From Pseudomonas lini (lineage in GTDB: Bacteria; Pseudomonadota; Gammaproteobacteria; Pseudomonadales; Pseudomonadaceae), in the NCBI RefSeq assembly GCF_030812475.1, contig NZ_JAUSSR010000017.1, positions 62,001-126,000 of the forward strand: DNA of 64,000 bases. Direction: 5' to 3'. This document shows positions 44,483 to 52,666 of this stretch, one piece after another (position 1 is the first letter of the stretch; every line of letters starts with the position of its first letter). A program made the translations under genes and the position numbers. The notes beneath the pieces were generated by a model. The model ran no database searches, was not told the DNA's origin, and saw nothing but the letters and a program-made list of their open reading frames with translations.

Positions 44483-44908
44483 GTGGCCAAAAAGCCGAAG
44501 ATTCTGCCCTCCATCCAATGGCTGGAACCTCGCGTACGAGCGATGCGAGTCATCAGCCTGCTGTGTTTTTTCGGCCTGCTGGGGCTGCTGTGCGCCTACT
44601 ACCTGGTCGTCGCCGACCTGCACGGCGCACGGCCCTGGGTCATTCTGCTGATCGAACTGGTGCCGCTGCTGTTGCTGGCGCCGGGCATGATCATTGGCAG
44701 CCCGCGCGGGCATTCGTGGATGTGCTTTGTGGTGAACCTGTACTTCATCAAGGGCGCATTGGCCGCGTTCGATCCGAACCGGCAGCTGTTCGGTTTGCTG
44801 GAGATGGGGGCGAGCCTGGCGGTGTTCTGCTCGGCGCTGTTGTATGTGCGGTGGCGCTTTCAGTTGAATCGCAGGTTGGCGGGGGAAGGTGAGATCTCGG
44901 TCGCCTGA
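44483..44908 (+). CDS. DUF2069 membrane protein
   Basis: A 141-residue inner-membrane protein with four hydrophobic segments (about 21-42, 52-70, 78-96, 104-124) and the motif GHSWMCFVVNLYFIKGA (about 74-90). It matches DUF2069, a family of unknown role found after wrbA in many gammaproteobacteria. GTG start at 44483, in the same operon as arsC-wrbA. Confidence 0.92.
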   Translation: MAKKPKILPSIQWLEPRVRAMRVISLLCFFGLLGLLCAYYLVVADLHGARPWVILLIELVPLLLLAPGMIIGSPRGHSWMCFVVNLYFIKGALAAFDPNRQLFGLLEMGASLAVFCSALLYVRWRFQLNRRLAGEGEISVA

Positions 44909-44916
44909 TCTGACGC

Positions 44917-45010
44917 CATCGCCGGCAAGCCGGCTCCCACAAGTATTGGTTTTGAACACAAGATTTGTGAACAACATCGGTCACTGTGGGAGCGGGCTTG
45001 GTCCGGGCGG
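44917..45010. repeat. Degenerate REP pair
   Basis: CATCGCCGGCAAGCCGGCTC plus CCACAAG at 44917-44943, and CACTGTGGGAGCGGGCTTGG plus TCCGGGCGGCG toward 45010. The arms no longer match well. Confidence 0.6.
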
Positions 45011-45036
45011 CGTTCCGACGAAGGCCGCGACTCGGT

Positions 45037-45711
45037 TTAATGATTCACGGTGTAAGCCAGCATCATCGAAATCTGGCTCATCGCCCGCCCGCCACTCTCT
45101 TCATGCCACTGGTTGAACACGTTCTGCACCGTGGCCAGGTCCCGCAGACTGGTCGGCACCTTGTCGACAATCTTCTGCGCGTTCAACGCCGCCACCACAT
45201 CATAGCTCGGCACAAAGGTATCCTTGCCGACCATGCGCAGGAATCGCGGCGCCGATAACCCGCCCAACTGATGCCCGTGCTTTTTCAGGTAAGTCCACAG
45301 GCCGACGATATCGGTCACCGGCCACTCTGCGATCAAGGCGCCGAAGCTGCCCTTCTCATGGGCCACATCAAGGATGAACTGTGCATTGCGCGGCACGCTC
45401 TTGAGCTTGCCCAGGTGCCGGATAATCCGCGCATCCTGCATCAACCGCTCCAGGTGTTCGGCGCTCATCAGCACCACTTTTTCCGGGTCGAATCTGAAGA
45501 ACACCTCTTCGAACGACGGCCATTTGGCGTCCACCAGGCTGTGCTTGAGCCCGGCACGGAACACCCGCAGCGCCATGGTCGACAGGTAACGGTCATCACT
45601 GATCTTGCGCAATTGTGCCGGGGTCTTGGGAACGGGCAGATGGGCTTCCAGTTCAGCTGCTGAACCGAAGCGGTTCAGACAGTATTCGTGCAGCCACTTG
45701 TAATCGCGCAT
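45037..45711 (-). CDS. DNA-3-methyladenine glycosylase I family protein
   Basis: A 224-residue protein of the Tag glycosylase fold (about 20-190): FRAGLKHSLVDAKWPSFEEVF near 51-71 and KLKSVPRNAQFILDVA near 103-118, as in the family's substrate pocket. E. coli Tag has 187 residues and carries a zinc site, which I do not see here, so substrate range may differ. Role: base excision of alkylated adenine, inferred from family. Stands alone between two repeats. Confidence 0.85.
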   Translation of the reverse strand: MRDYKWLHEYCLNRFGSAAELEAHLPVPKTPAQLRKISDDRYLSTMALRVFRAGLKHSLVDAKWPSFEEVFFRFDPEKVVLMSAEHLERLMQDARIIRHLGKLKSVPRNAQFILDVAHEKGSFGALIAEWPVTDIVGLWTYLKKHGHQLGGLSAPRFLRMVGKDTFVPSYDVVAALNAQKIVDKVPTSLRDLATVQNVFNQWHEESGGRAMSQISMMLAYTVNH

Positions 45712-45758
45712 GCCCTCTCCTGAGGATTGAAAAATGAACTGCCAACTTGTGACAAAAC

Positions 45759-45849
45759 TTGTGGGAGCCAGCCTGCTGGCGATGAAGGGGTGTCAGACAA
45801 CAATGATGTGCCTGACACTCCGCCATCGCCAGCAGGCTGGCTCCCACAG
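45759..45849. repeat. REP pair (CCAGCCTGCTGG family)
   Basis: TTGTGGGAGCCAGCCTGCTG plus GCGATG and exact inverted arm at 45825-45849. The spacer is also symmetric (GTGTCAGACA ... TGCCTGACAC). Confidence 0.9.
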
Positions 45850-45858
45850 TAATAGCGC

Positions 45859-46683
45859 TTAGAGGTTAACCACGTTGACGAACCGCGAAGCGGCAGATTC
45901 GTCGATCTTGAGGCTGGCGAAGTCGAACAGGTTGCGGTCCGCCAGTTGCGAGGGAATCACGTTCTGCAGGCTGCGGAAAATGCTTTCAGTGCGGCCCGGG
46001 GTCTTGCGTTCCCACTCCTGGAGCATGTCCTTGACCACCTGACGCTGCAGGTTTTCCTGGGAACCACAGAGGTTGCACGGGATGATCGGGAATTGCTTGA
46101 AGTCGGAGTAGGCCTGGATGTCTTTTTCGTTGCAGTAGGCCAGCGGGCGGATCACCACGTTACGACCGTCGTCGGCCCGCAGCTTCGGCGGCATGGCCTT
46201 GAGCGATCCATTGAAGAACATGTTCAGGAAGAAGGTCTCGACGATGTCGTCGCGGTGGTGACCGAGCGCCATCTTGGTCGCGCCGATTTCGTCGGCGAAG
46301 GTATAGAGCGTGCCACGACGCAGACGTGAGCACAGCGAACAGGTGGTCTTGCCTTCCGGAATCAACTCCTTGACCACCGAGTAAGTGTCTTTCTCGACGA
46401 TGTGGTACTCGATACCCAGCGTCTTGAGGTAAGCCGGCAGTACGTGCTCCGGGAAGCCCGGCTGCTTCTGGTCCATGTTCACGGCCACGATCTCGAAGCG
46501 GATCGGTGCAACCTTCTGCAAATGCATCAGCACGTCGAGCATGGTGTAGCTGTCCTTGCCGCCGGACAGGCAGACCATGACCTTGTCGCCGTCTTCAATC
46601 ATATTGAAGTCGGCGACAGCCTCACCGGCCTGGCGGCGAAGGCGCTTTTGCAGTTTGTTCTGGTTGACCGTGAGAGTGCCCAT
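45859..46683 (-). CDS. ttcA: tRNA 2-thiocytidine(32) synthetase TtcA
   Basis: A 274-residue PP-loop ATPase with SGGKDS (about 40-45) and the iron-sulfur CxxC pairs CSLC (about 114-117) and CNLC (about 205-208). It thiolates C32 in certain tRNAs. ATG 46683 (MGTLTVNQNKLQKRL) is the family start; the upstream frame has no match. Confidence 0.97.
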   Translation of the reverse strand: MGTLTVNQNKLQKRLRRQAGEAVADFNMIEDGDKVMVCLSGGKDSYTMLDVLMHLQKVAPIRFEIVAVNMDQKQPGFPEHVLPAYLKTLGIEYHIVEKDTYSVVKELIPEGKTTCSLCSRLRRGTLYTFADEIGATKMALGHHRDDIVETFFLNMFFNGSLKAMPPKLRADDGRNVVIRPLAYCNEKDIQAYSDFKQFPIIPCNLCGSQENLQRQVVKDMLQEWERKTPGRTESIFRSLQNVIPSQLADRNLFDFASLKIDESAASRFVNVVNL

Positions 46684-46786
46684 GACGCGAAATCCGTGAG
46701 GTGTGTCGAAAGCCCGGCATTTTACGCAAAAACCCTTCCGGGGCGAAGTGCTCGGGGCATGCACTTTTTTCTGAGTTGAGGCTATC

Positions 46787-46900
46787 CCTGTGGCGAGGAA
46801 GCTTGCTCCCGCTTGAGTGCGAAGCACTCACCATGGGATCGGTGCCATATGGTTTTTGGGCCGCTTCGTGACCAGCGGGAGCAAGCTCACTCGCCACAGG
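46787..46900. repeat. REP pair of a distinct family
   Basis: CTGTGGCGAGGAAGCTTGCT plus CCCGC, and inverted GCGGGAGCAAGCTCACTCGC plus CACAG. The spacer contains the hairpin GAGTGCGAAGCACTC. Confidence 0.85.
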
Positions 46901-47101
46901 TAAGACCCGGCACAATCCTTACGGCGATTAGCGCCACCCTTTACAGCGCGATTTGCTCTAAGCCCCCCGTACCTGCGCGGATAAGACCTTTCTATACTGC
47001 GACATAAGGTCGCATACATATCCAGACCTTTCCTTACTCGGCCACCTTGGCCCGTAGGCGCTCCACTGGGGGGCGAAGGTAAAACAAGAGGAGTGACTGG
47101 C
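46901..47101. other. Leader of the Yip1-like gene
   Basis: 201 bases with no gene. TATACT at 46993-46998 is a likely -10 for the downstream gene, giving a leader of about 100 bases. AAGAGGAG (47086-47093) is the ribosome binding site. Confidence 0.45.
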
Positions 47102-47704
47102 ATGATCCATCACGTAGTGGGGCTATTCACCCACCCTGACCAAGAATGGAAAGAAATTCGTGGCGACCAGGAGGAAAGCATCAGCCACATGTACCTGACG
47201 CACACGCTCATCCTGGCGGCCATCCCGGCGGTGTCGGCGTTTATCGGTACCACACAGGTCGGCTGGGTCATCGGCAATCGTACGCCGGTGATGTTGACGA
47301 CGGAGAGTGCGCTATGGATGACGATCATGTCGTACCTGGCGATGCTTGGCGGCGTAGCGGTGATGGGCGCGTTCATCCACTGGATGGCCCGTACCTATGA
47401 TGCCAATCCAAGCCTGGCCCGCTGCGTCGCGTTTGCGACTTATACTGCGACTCCGCTGTTCATTGGCGGCCTGGCGGCGCTTTACCCGCACATGTGGCTG
47501 GGGATGATCGTCGGCACCGCGGCCATCTGCTACACGGTGTACCTGCTATATGTCGGGCTGCCGACGTTCATGAACATTCCGTCGGACGAAGGATTCCTGT
47601 TTTCGAGTTCGGTGCTCGCCGTGGGTCTGGTGGTGCTGGTAGCCATCATGGCGTTCACCGTGATTGTCTGGGGACTCGGCGTGGGGCCGGTCTATACCAA
47701 CTGA
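47102..47704 (+). CDS. Yip1-family membrane protein
   Basis: A 200-residue inner-membrane protein with about five hydrophobic segments (about 35-50, 65-90, 110-130, 133-153, 168-190) and the N-terminal VGLFTHPDQEWKEI typical of bacterial Yip1-domain proteins. Role unknown. The ATG at 47102 is chosen since AAGAGGAG is eight bases upstream; a GTG at 47093 overlaps that site. Confidence 0.9.
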   Translation: MIHHVVGLFTHPDQEWKEIRGDQEESISHMYLTHTLILAAIPAVSAFIGTTQVGWVIGNRTPVMLTTESALWMTIMSYLAMLGGVAVMGAFIHWMARTYDANPSLARCVAFATYTATPLFIGGLAALYPHMWLGMIVGTAAICYTVYLLYVGLPTFMNIPSDEGFLFSSSVLAVGLVVLVAIMAFTVIVWGLGVGPVYTN

Positions 47705-47738
47705 CAAGACTGCTATCTAAAAACCAGATCTGCCAACA

Positions 47739-47764
47739 CAGGCCGCCACCAGGCGGCCTTTTAA
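47739..47764 (+). terminator. Terminator after Yip1-like gene
   Basis: AGGCCGCC-ACCA-GGCGGCCT followed by TTTT, 36 bases after the stop. Confidence 0.9.
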
Positions 47765-47864
47765 CGTGTTCAGGACATTGAGCGGTGGTGACCATTCGGC
47801 GCCTGGACGATTCGCAAGTCCTGAGGGTTGCGGCATACTCGACGTCTCTGGAGATCCATCAAGC

Positions 47865-48359
47865 ATGCCCGAGCAACTCAATACCCGCGTCGAAGACTGT
47901 TTCCAACAAGCTGAATCCTTTTTCAAACGACCTTTCAAACGCCCTGTGGTGAGTCTCAAGCTGCGCGGGCAAAAAGCCGGTGTCGCGCACTTGCACGAGA
48001 ACATGCTGCGTTTCAATCCGCAGCTGTACAGGGAAAACACCGAAGATTTTCTTAAACAGACCGTGGCTCACGAAGTTGCGCACCTGATCGCTCATCAGTT
48101 GTTCGGCGACCGCATCCAGCCCCATGGCGAAGAGTGGCAACTGATCATGCGTGGCGTGTACGAACTGCCGCCCAATCGCTGTCATACCTACGACGTCAAA
48201 CGCCGCAGGGTGACCCGCTACATCTACAAATGCCCATGCGCCGACAGCGATTTCCCCTTTTCGGCGCAGCGCCATGGGCTGGTGCGGCAAGGCCGGCGGT
48301 ATTTGTGCCGGCGCTGTCGGAGCACCCTGGTGTTCAGTGGGGAGATGCGGGTCGAGTAG
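47865..48359 (+). CDS. SprT-family zinc metalloprotease-like protein
   Basis: A 164-residue protein with HEVAH (HExxH, about 67-71), a third ligand His in PHGEEW (about 86), and a C-terminal zinc ribbon (CPC at about 127-129 and CRRC at about 149-152). This is the SprT layout, related to the SPRTN protease that cuts DNA-protein crosslinks in eukaryotes. The bacterial role is unsettled. The upstream in-frame extension to 47766 overlaps the terminator region and is rejected. Confidence 0.92.
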   Translation: MPEQLNTRVEDCFQQAESFFKRPFKRPVVSLKLRGQKAGVAHLHENMLRFNPQLYRENTEDFLKQTVAHEVAHLIAHQLFGDRIQPHGEEWQLIMRGVYELPPNRCHTYDVKRRRVTRYIYKCPCADSDFPFSAQRHGLVRQGRRYLCRRCRSTLVFSGEMRVE

Positions 48360-48372
48360 TGAGACTTGTGGT

Positions 48373-48493
48373 GCCTGTACTGGCCTCTTCGCGGGCAAGC
48401 CCGCTCCCACAGGATCTGTGTCGTACACAAAATCTGCAAACGGCACTGCCCCTGTGGGAGCGGGCTTGCCCGCGAAGAGAGGCCGGTACAGGC
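48373..48493. repeat. REP pair with long matched flanks
   Basis: GCCTGTACTGGCCTCTTCGC plus GGGCAAGCCCGCTCCCACAGG, and nearly exact complement at 48451-48493 (one extra base). It ends next to the stop of the CoA-transferase and may act as its terminator. Confidence 0.9.
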
Positions 48494-48494
48494 T

Positions 48495-49676
48495 CTAGAT
48501 AATTACCCTGGCCCGCCGCAACTCTTCGATCCGCTCAACGCTATACCCCAACTCCCCCAACACCTCGTCGGTATGCTCACCCAGCACCGCGCCGATATGT
48601 CGCGGCTCGGGCAACCCGTCCGAAAATTTTAACGGACAGGCCATTTGCGCCTGGGTGGAACCATCGCTGCGCGGCACTTCAGTGACCAACTGCCGCGATC
48701 GCAATTGAGGGTGGCGAACCGCTTCGCCCAGCGTCAATACCGGTTCGACACAGGCATCGAGTTCGGCAAACAGCGCGCACAACTCACCAAAGTCGTGTTT
48801 CTCGAATTCAGTCTTCAACGCTTCCTTGAGTTTCTTCTGCTGCGCCGGTTCCGGCGACAAGCCCAAGGTCGCCAGCTCCTCCAGCCCCAGCGCCGTACAC
48901 ATTTGTTTCATGAACGCCGGCTCCAGGCTGCCCACTGATAACCAGCGGCCATCACGCGTGCGGTAATAGTCGTAGAAGCTGCCGCCGTTGAGCATCTGGT
49001 TTTCCGGGTGCGGCTCCGCGCCACAGGCCAGGTAGCCGGCGCCGGCCAAGGCGTTCAGACTGAACACGCAATCGGTCATGCTCACATCAAGATATTGCCC
49101 TGACCCACTGTGTTGACGGGCGATCACCGCAGCCAACAGGCCAATCACCCCGTGCAAAGAACCGCCGGCGACATCCGCCACTTGCATGCCCAACGGCAAG
49201 GGGCCGCTGTCGGTGCGACCGGTGTAACTGGCCAGCCCCGCCAGCGCCAGGTAATTGATGTCATGGCCGGCGCGGTCCTTGTACGGACCGGTCTGGCCGT
49301 AACCGGTGATCGAGACGTAGATCAGTTTCGGATTGATCGCCTTGAGGGCTTCATAACCCAGGCCCAGACGCTCCATCACGCCGGGGCGGAACTGCTCCAG
49401 CACGATGTCGTAGTCCTGCAGCAGCTGCTTGATCACCTCCAGCGCTTCAGGCTGCTTGAGGTCCAGCGCCAGGCTGCGCTTGTTGCGATTGAGGTAGGCG
49501 TGGCTGGCCGAGACACCCTGGTCATGGGGCGGCAGCACCCGCAACAGGTCCATGCGGCTCGGCGATTCGATACGCAACACCTCGGCGCCCATGTCCGCCA
49601 GCAACAACGAGGCAAAGGGCCCCGGCAACAATGTAGAGAAATCCAGAATCTTGAGTGATGCCAGCGGACCGATCAT
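48495..49676 (-). CDS. CaiB/BaiF-family CoA-transferase (class III)
   Basis: A 393-residue enzyme that moves CoA between carboxylic acids. The start PLASLKILDFSTLLPGPFAS, the GADVLR-like GAEVLRIESP (about 30-39), the catalytic Asp near 167 (DVAGGSLHGVIGLLAA) and GNSFY-like GGSFYDYYRTRDG are family marks. Some are alpha-methylacyl-CoA racemases; the sequence does not decide. ATG 49676 has GGAGAAGACCC upstream. It lies downstream of dctA on the same strand with 160 bases between. Confidence 0.92.
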   Translation of the reverse strand: MIGPLASLKILDFSTLLPGPFASLLLADMGAEVLRIESPSRMDLLRVLPPHDQGVSASHAYLNRNKRSLALDLKQPEALEVIKQLLQDYDIVLEQFRPGVMERLGLGYEALKAINPKLIYVSITGYGQTGPYKDRAGHDINYLALAGLASYTGRTDSGPLPLGMQVADVAGGSLHGVIGLLAAVIARQHSGSGQYLDVSMTDCVFSLNALAGAGYLACGAEPHPENQMLNGGSFYDYYRTRDGRWLSVGSLEPAFMKQMCTALGLEELATLGLSPEPAQQKKLKEALKTEFEKHDFGELCALFAELDACVEPVLTLGEAVRHPQLRSRQLVTEVPRSDGSTQAQMACPLKFSDGLPEPRHIGAVLGEHTDEVLGELGYSVERIEELRRARVII

Positions 49677-49836
49677 GGGTCTTCTCCGTAAGCCATACCC
49701 CCAGACTAGGCAGCCATTGGCATTGCGGCAATCACCTTTTGTATCAGTTGCGCTGACCGTTGCGCTCAAATCGCGCCCACGAAAAACCCGCCGGAGCGGG
49801 TTTATCGTTGCAGCCTGAACAGTGGTGGAGCGAGCG

Positions 49837-51171
49837 TTACTTGACGCTGGTCGGAGTTGGGCCTTCGGCCACGCCCAAATCATCTTCTTCACGCTCGTCG
49901 GCGATACCGCGACCACCGGAAGCCAGTTCGGCTTGCATCACATCGACATCCAGTTCCTTGACCCACTTGGCCACCACCAGGGTCGCCACGGCATTGCCCA
50001 CCAGGTTGGTCAGGGCACGGGCTTCGGACATGAAGCGGTCGATACCGAGAATCAACGCCAGGCCGGCAACCGGCAGATGGCCGACCGCAGACAGGGTTGC
50101 AGCCAGCACGATGAAGCCACTACCGGTCACGCCCGCAGCGCCTTTGGAAGACAGCAGCAATACCACCAGCAGCGTGATCTGGTGCGTGATGTCCATGTGC
50201 GTGTCGGTGGCCTGGGCAATAAATACCGCCGCCATGGTCAGGTAGATCGCGGTACCGTCGAGGTTGAACGAGTAACCGGTCGGGATCACCAGGCCTACAA
50301 CGGATTTCTGCGCGCCCAGACGCTCCATCTTGATCAGCATGCGTGGCAATACCGATTCCGAGGAGGAAGTGCCCAGCACGATCAGCAGCTCTTCACGGAT
50401 ATAACGGATCACTTTCAGCACGCTGAAGCCGTGAGCACGGGCGATACCGCCCAACACCACCAGGACGAACAGCAGGCAGGTGATGTAGAAGCAGGCCATC
50501 AACTGACCCAGTTGCACCAGCGAGCCGACACCGTAGGCGCCGATGGTGAACGCCATGGCACCGAAAGCACCGATTGGCGCGAGCTTCATGATCATGTTGA
50601 TGATGTTGAACATCACGTGGGCGAAGCGATCGATGAAGTCCAGGATCGGCTTGCCGTAGGCACCCAGGCGATGCAGGGCGAAACCGAAGATCACCGAGAA
50701 CATCAGCACTTGCAGGATGTCACCCGTGGCGAACGCGCCGACGATGGTGGACGGGATGACATTCAGGAGGAAGCCGACAACACTCTGATCGGCACCGGCC
50801 GCGACATACTGAGCAACCTTGGAGGCATCGAGGGTGGTGACGTCGATGTGCATGCCGGCACCAGGCTGCACGATATTGACCACCACCAGACCGACCAGCA
50901 ATGCGATGGTCGAAACGATTTCGAAGTACAACAGCGCGTAACCGCCGGTCTTGCCGACCGACTTCATGTTCTGCATGCCGGCGATACCGCTGACAACGGT
51001 GCAGAAGATAATAGGCGCGATGATCATTTTGATCAGCTTGATGAACCCGTCACCCAGCGGCTTGAGGGCCACACCAGTCTGCGGGTAGAAGTGACCAAGC
51101 AGGATGCCGATGGCGATAGCAACGATTACCTGGAAATACAGGGATTTATACAGTGGCTGACGAGTCGTCAT
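49837..51171 (-). CDS. dctA: C4-dicarboxylate:cation symporter DctA
   Basis: A 444-residue transporter of succinate, fumarate and malate. About eight membrane helices with hairpin HP1 serine motif LGTSSSESVLPRM (about 266-278) and HP2 region FNLDGTAIY (about 302-310), SSKGAAGVTGSGF (about 346-358). The frame upstream to 51318 is part of the leader; ATG 51171 (MTTRQPLYKSLYFQVI) fits the family. A sigma-54 promoter and two enhancer-like palindromes lie upstream, typical of DctB/DctD control. Confidence 0.96.
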   Translation of the reverse strand: MTTRQPLYKSLYFQVIVAIAIGILLGHFYPQTGVALKPLGDGFIKLIKMIIAPIIFCTVVSGIAGMQNMKSVGKTGGYALLYFEIVSTIALLVGLVVVNIVQPGAGMHIDVTTLDASKVAQYVAAGADQSVVGFLLNVIPSTIVGAFATGDILQVLMFSVIFGFALHRLGAYGKPILDFIDRFAHVMFNIINMIMKLAPIGAFGAMAFTIGAYGVGSLVQLGQLMACFYITCLLFVLVVLGGIARAHGFSVLKVIRYIREELLIVLGTSSSESVLPRMLIKMERLGAQKSVVGLVIPTGYSFNLDGTAIYLTMAAVFIAQATDTHMDITHQITLLVVLLLSSKGAAGVTGSGFIVLAATLSAVGHLPVAGLALILGIDRFMSEARALTNLVGNAVATLVVAKWVKELDVDVMQAELASGGRGIADEREEDDLGVAEGPTPTSVK

Positions 51172-51302
51172 TGCAAAGTTCCTCAAGAGCGTCCCGCGAC
51201 AACCTCCATCTGTTGTCGACGACACCTCATTTGCGAACCCTCCTGCACTGGAGGGATTTGTTTTGTCGAGCTGCGCAACGGCAGGCATCTGCTGGTTGTA
51301 TC

Positions 51303-51317
51303 GCAAGGCCCGTGCCA
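51303..51317 (-). promoter_or_regulatory. Sigma-54 promoter of dctA
   Basis: On the minus strand TGGCAC (51317-51312), five bases, then TTGC (51306-51303): the exact -24/-12 pattern of RpoN promoters. Transcription would start near 51291, giving a leader of about 120 bases. DctD-type activators with sigma-54 drive dctA in rhizobia and pseudomonads. Confidence 0.88.
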
Positions 51318-51395
51318 CCTTTGGAGAAATGTCCTACAGCCTTATTACATCAAGGGTTACAGGTTTTTCCTGGGCTCAGGACAGTTGCAGCAGCG

Positions 51396-51452
51396 TGGCG
51401 GAATCCCGCCAATCGACCGAACCCTGTCCTGTAATTTGGCGGATATCCGCCT
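51396..51452 (-). promoter_or_regulatory. Two tandem enhancer-like palindromes upstream of dctA
   Basis: TGGCGGAATCCCGCCA (51396-51411) and TGGCGGATATCCGCCT (51437-51452) share TGGCGG-N4-CCGCC. Their centres are 41 bp apart, about four helical turns, and lie 87 and 128 bp upstream of the -24 element, the usual distance for an activator of a sigma-54 promoter. They may also act on the divergent AraC gene at 51510. Confidence 0.78.
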
Positions 51453-51509
51453 TGTTGATCGCCCGTGCTCCCGGCTAACATCCGCTGCTCGATAGACGGA
51501 CCTGCCTCT

Positions 51510-52508
51510 ATGCGCGAACGCACCATCGCCAGTCATTTCGCCCGCGCTGCCCTGGGAGGGGCGCGCCAGCGTGGGTACGACTATTCGAACCTGCTGCAGC
51601 GACTGGGGATCAGCGTCGAAATGCTCGACGAGCCGCGTGCCCGCATCGCGCCCGAGCAGTTCGCCCGGTTGATCCAGGGATTGTGGCTGGCACTGGACGA
51701 CGAGTACCTGGGTTTCGGGTCGGCTCCCAGCAAACCCGGCAGCTTCGCGATGATGTGTCATGCGGTGATCCACTGCCGCAGCCTGGAAAGCGCGCTCAAT
51801 CGCGGCTTGTTGTTTTACAGCCTGTTCCCCGGGGCTCCGCGCCTGAGCCTGGCCCGCGAAGACGAATGGGTACGCCTGAGTCTCGACGATGCACAGCTGT
51901 GGGACCCGGACCATTTCCTCAGCGAGAGCCTGTTGCTGATCTGGCATCGGCTTGGCAGCTGGATGATCGGCCAGCGCATCCGTCTGGAGCAGGCCACCTT
52001 CAGTTATCAAAGACCCGAACACGGCGCGGAATACGACTTGCTGTTTTCCTGTCCGCTGCAGTTCAAGGCGGCGCAGAGCAGTCTGCTGTTTCACGGCCGC
52101 TACCTGAATATGCCGCTGTTGCAGGACGAGCGAACCCTCAAGCGTTTCCTCGAACGGTCCCCCGCCGACCTGTTGTCGCGTCCGGATGATGGCGACAGCC
52201 TGAGTAGCCAGTTGCGGCGTTTGCTCAGCCGCGACCGTTCTTGTTGGCCTGACCTGGAAACGGTGGCCGCGCACCTGCACATCAGCCCGCAGACGCTGCG
52301 TCGACACTTGCGTGAAGAGGGTTCCAGCTTTCAGGAACTCAAAGACCAATTGCGCCGGGACATTGCGATTTATCACCTGGGGCGTGCGGATCTGTCGTTG
52401 CAACAGATTGCCGAGCAGCTGGGGTTTTCCGAGCCTTCGGCGTTTCATCGGGCGTTCAAGAAGTGGACGGGGGTGACGCCGGGGGCCTACCGCGCCCGGG
52501 GGAACTGA
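51510..52508 (+). CDS. AraC-family transcriptional regulator
   Basis: A 332-residue regulator with an N-terminal effector domain (about 20-200, Arabinose_bd-like: VGARQRGYD-type ALGGARQRGYDYSNLLQRLG) and a C-terminal double HTH (about 235-332, VAAHLHISPQTLRRHLREEG and IAEQLGFSEPSAFHRAFKKWTG). Divergent from dctA over 338 bases that hold the sigma-54 promoter and palindromes. In P. aeruginosa a regulator is also found next to dctA. Target unknown. Confidence 0.92.
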   Translation: MRERTIASHFARAALGGARQRGYDYSNLLQRLGISVEMLDEPRARIAPEQFARLIQGLWLALDDEYLGFGSAPSKPGSFAMMCHAVIHCRSLESALNRGLLFYSLFPGAPRLSLAREDEWVRLSLDDAQLWDPDHFLSESLLLIWHRLGSWMIGQRIRLEQATFSYQRPEHGAEYDLLFSCPLQFKAAQSSLLFHGRYLNMPLLQDERTLKRFLERSPADLLSRPDDGDSLSSQLRRLLSRDRSCWPDLETVAAHLHISPQTLRRHLREEGSSFQELKDQLRRDIAIYHLGRADLSLQQIAEQLGFSEPSAFHRAFKKWTGVTPGAYRARGN

Positions 52509-52540
52509 GCTTCGGGGCCAGGCTCCAGGGTGAACTCACT

Positions 52541-52643
52541 GGCCTCATCGCGGGCAAGCCCGCTCCCACAGGGTTCATTGTCGTTCACAAATACTGTGTC
52601 CAAAGAAATCCCTGTGGGAGCGGGCTTGCCCGCGATGAGGCCC
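52541..52643. repeat. REP pair with long matched flanks
   Basis: GGCCTCATCGCGGGCAAGCC plus CGCTCCCACAGGG, and exact inverted arm ending GATGAGGCC. Sits between the convergent AraC and phoQ stops. Confidence 0.9.
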
Positions 52644-52666
52644 GAAAGAACGACATCAAACTCAGG

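Noticed and set aside
49822..51495. Plus-strand open frame of 557 codons opposite dctA
   Set aside because: Asp/His/Gln-rich shadow of dctA; no credible start.
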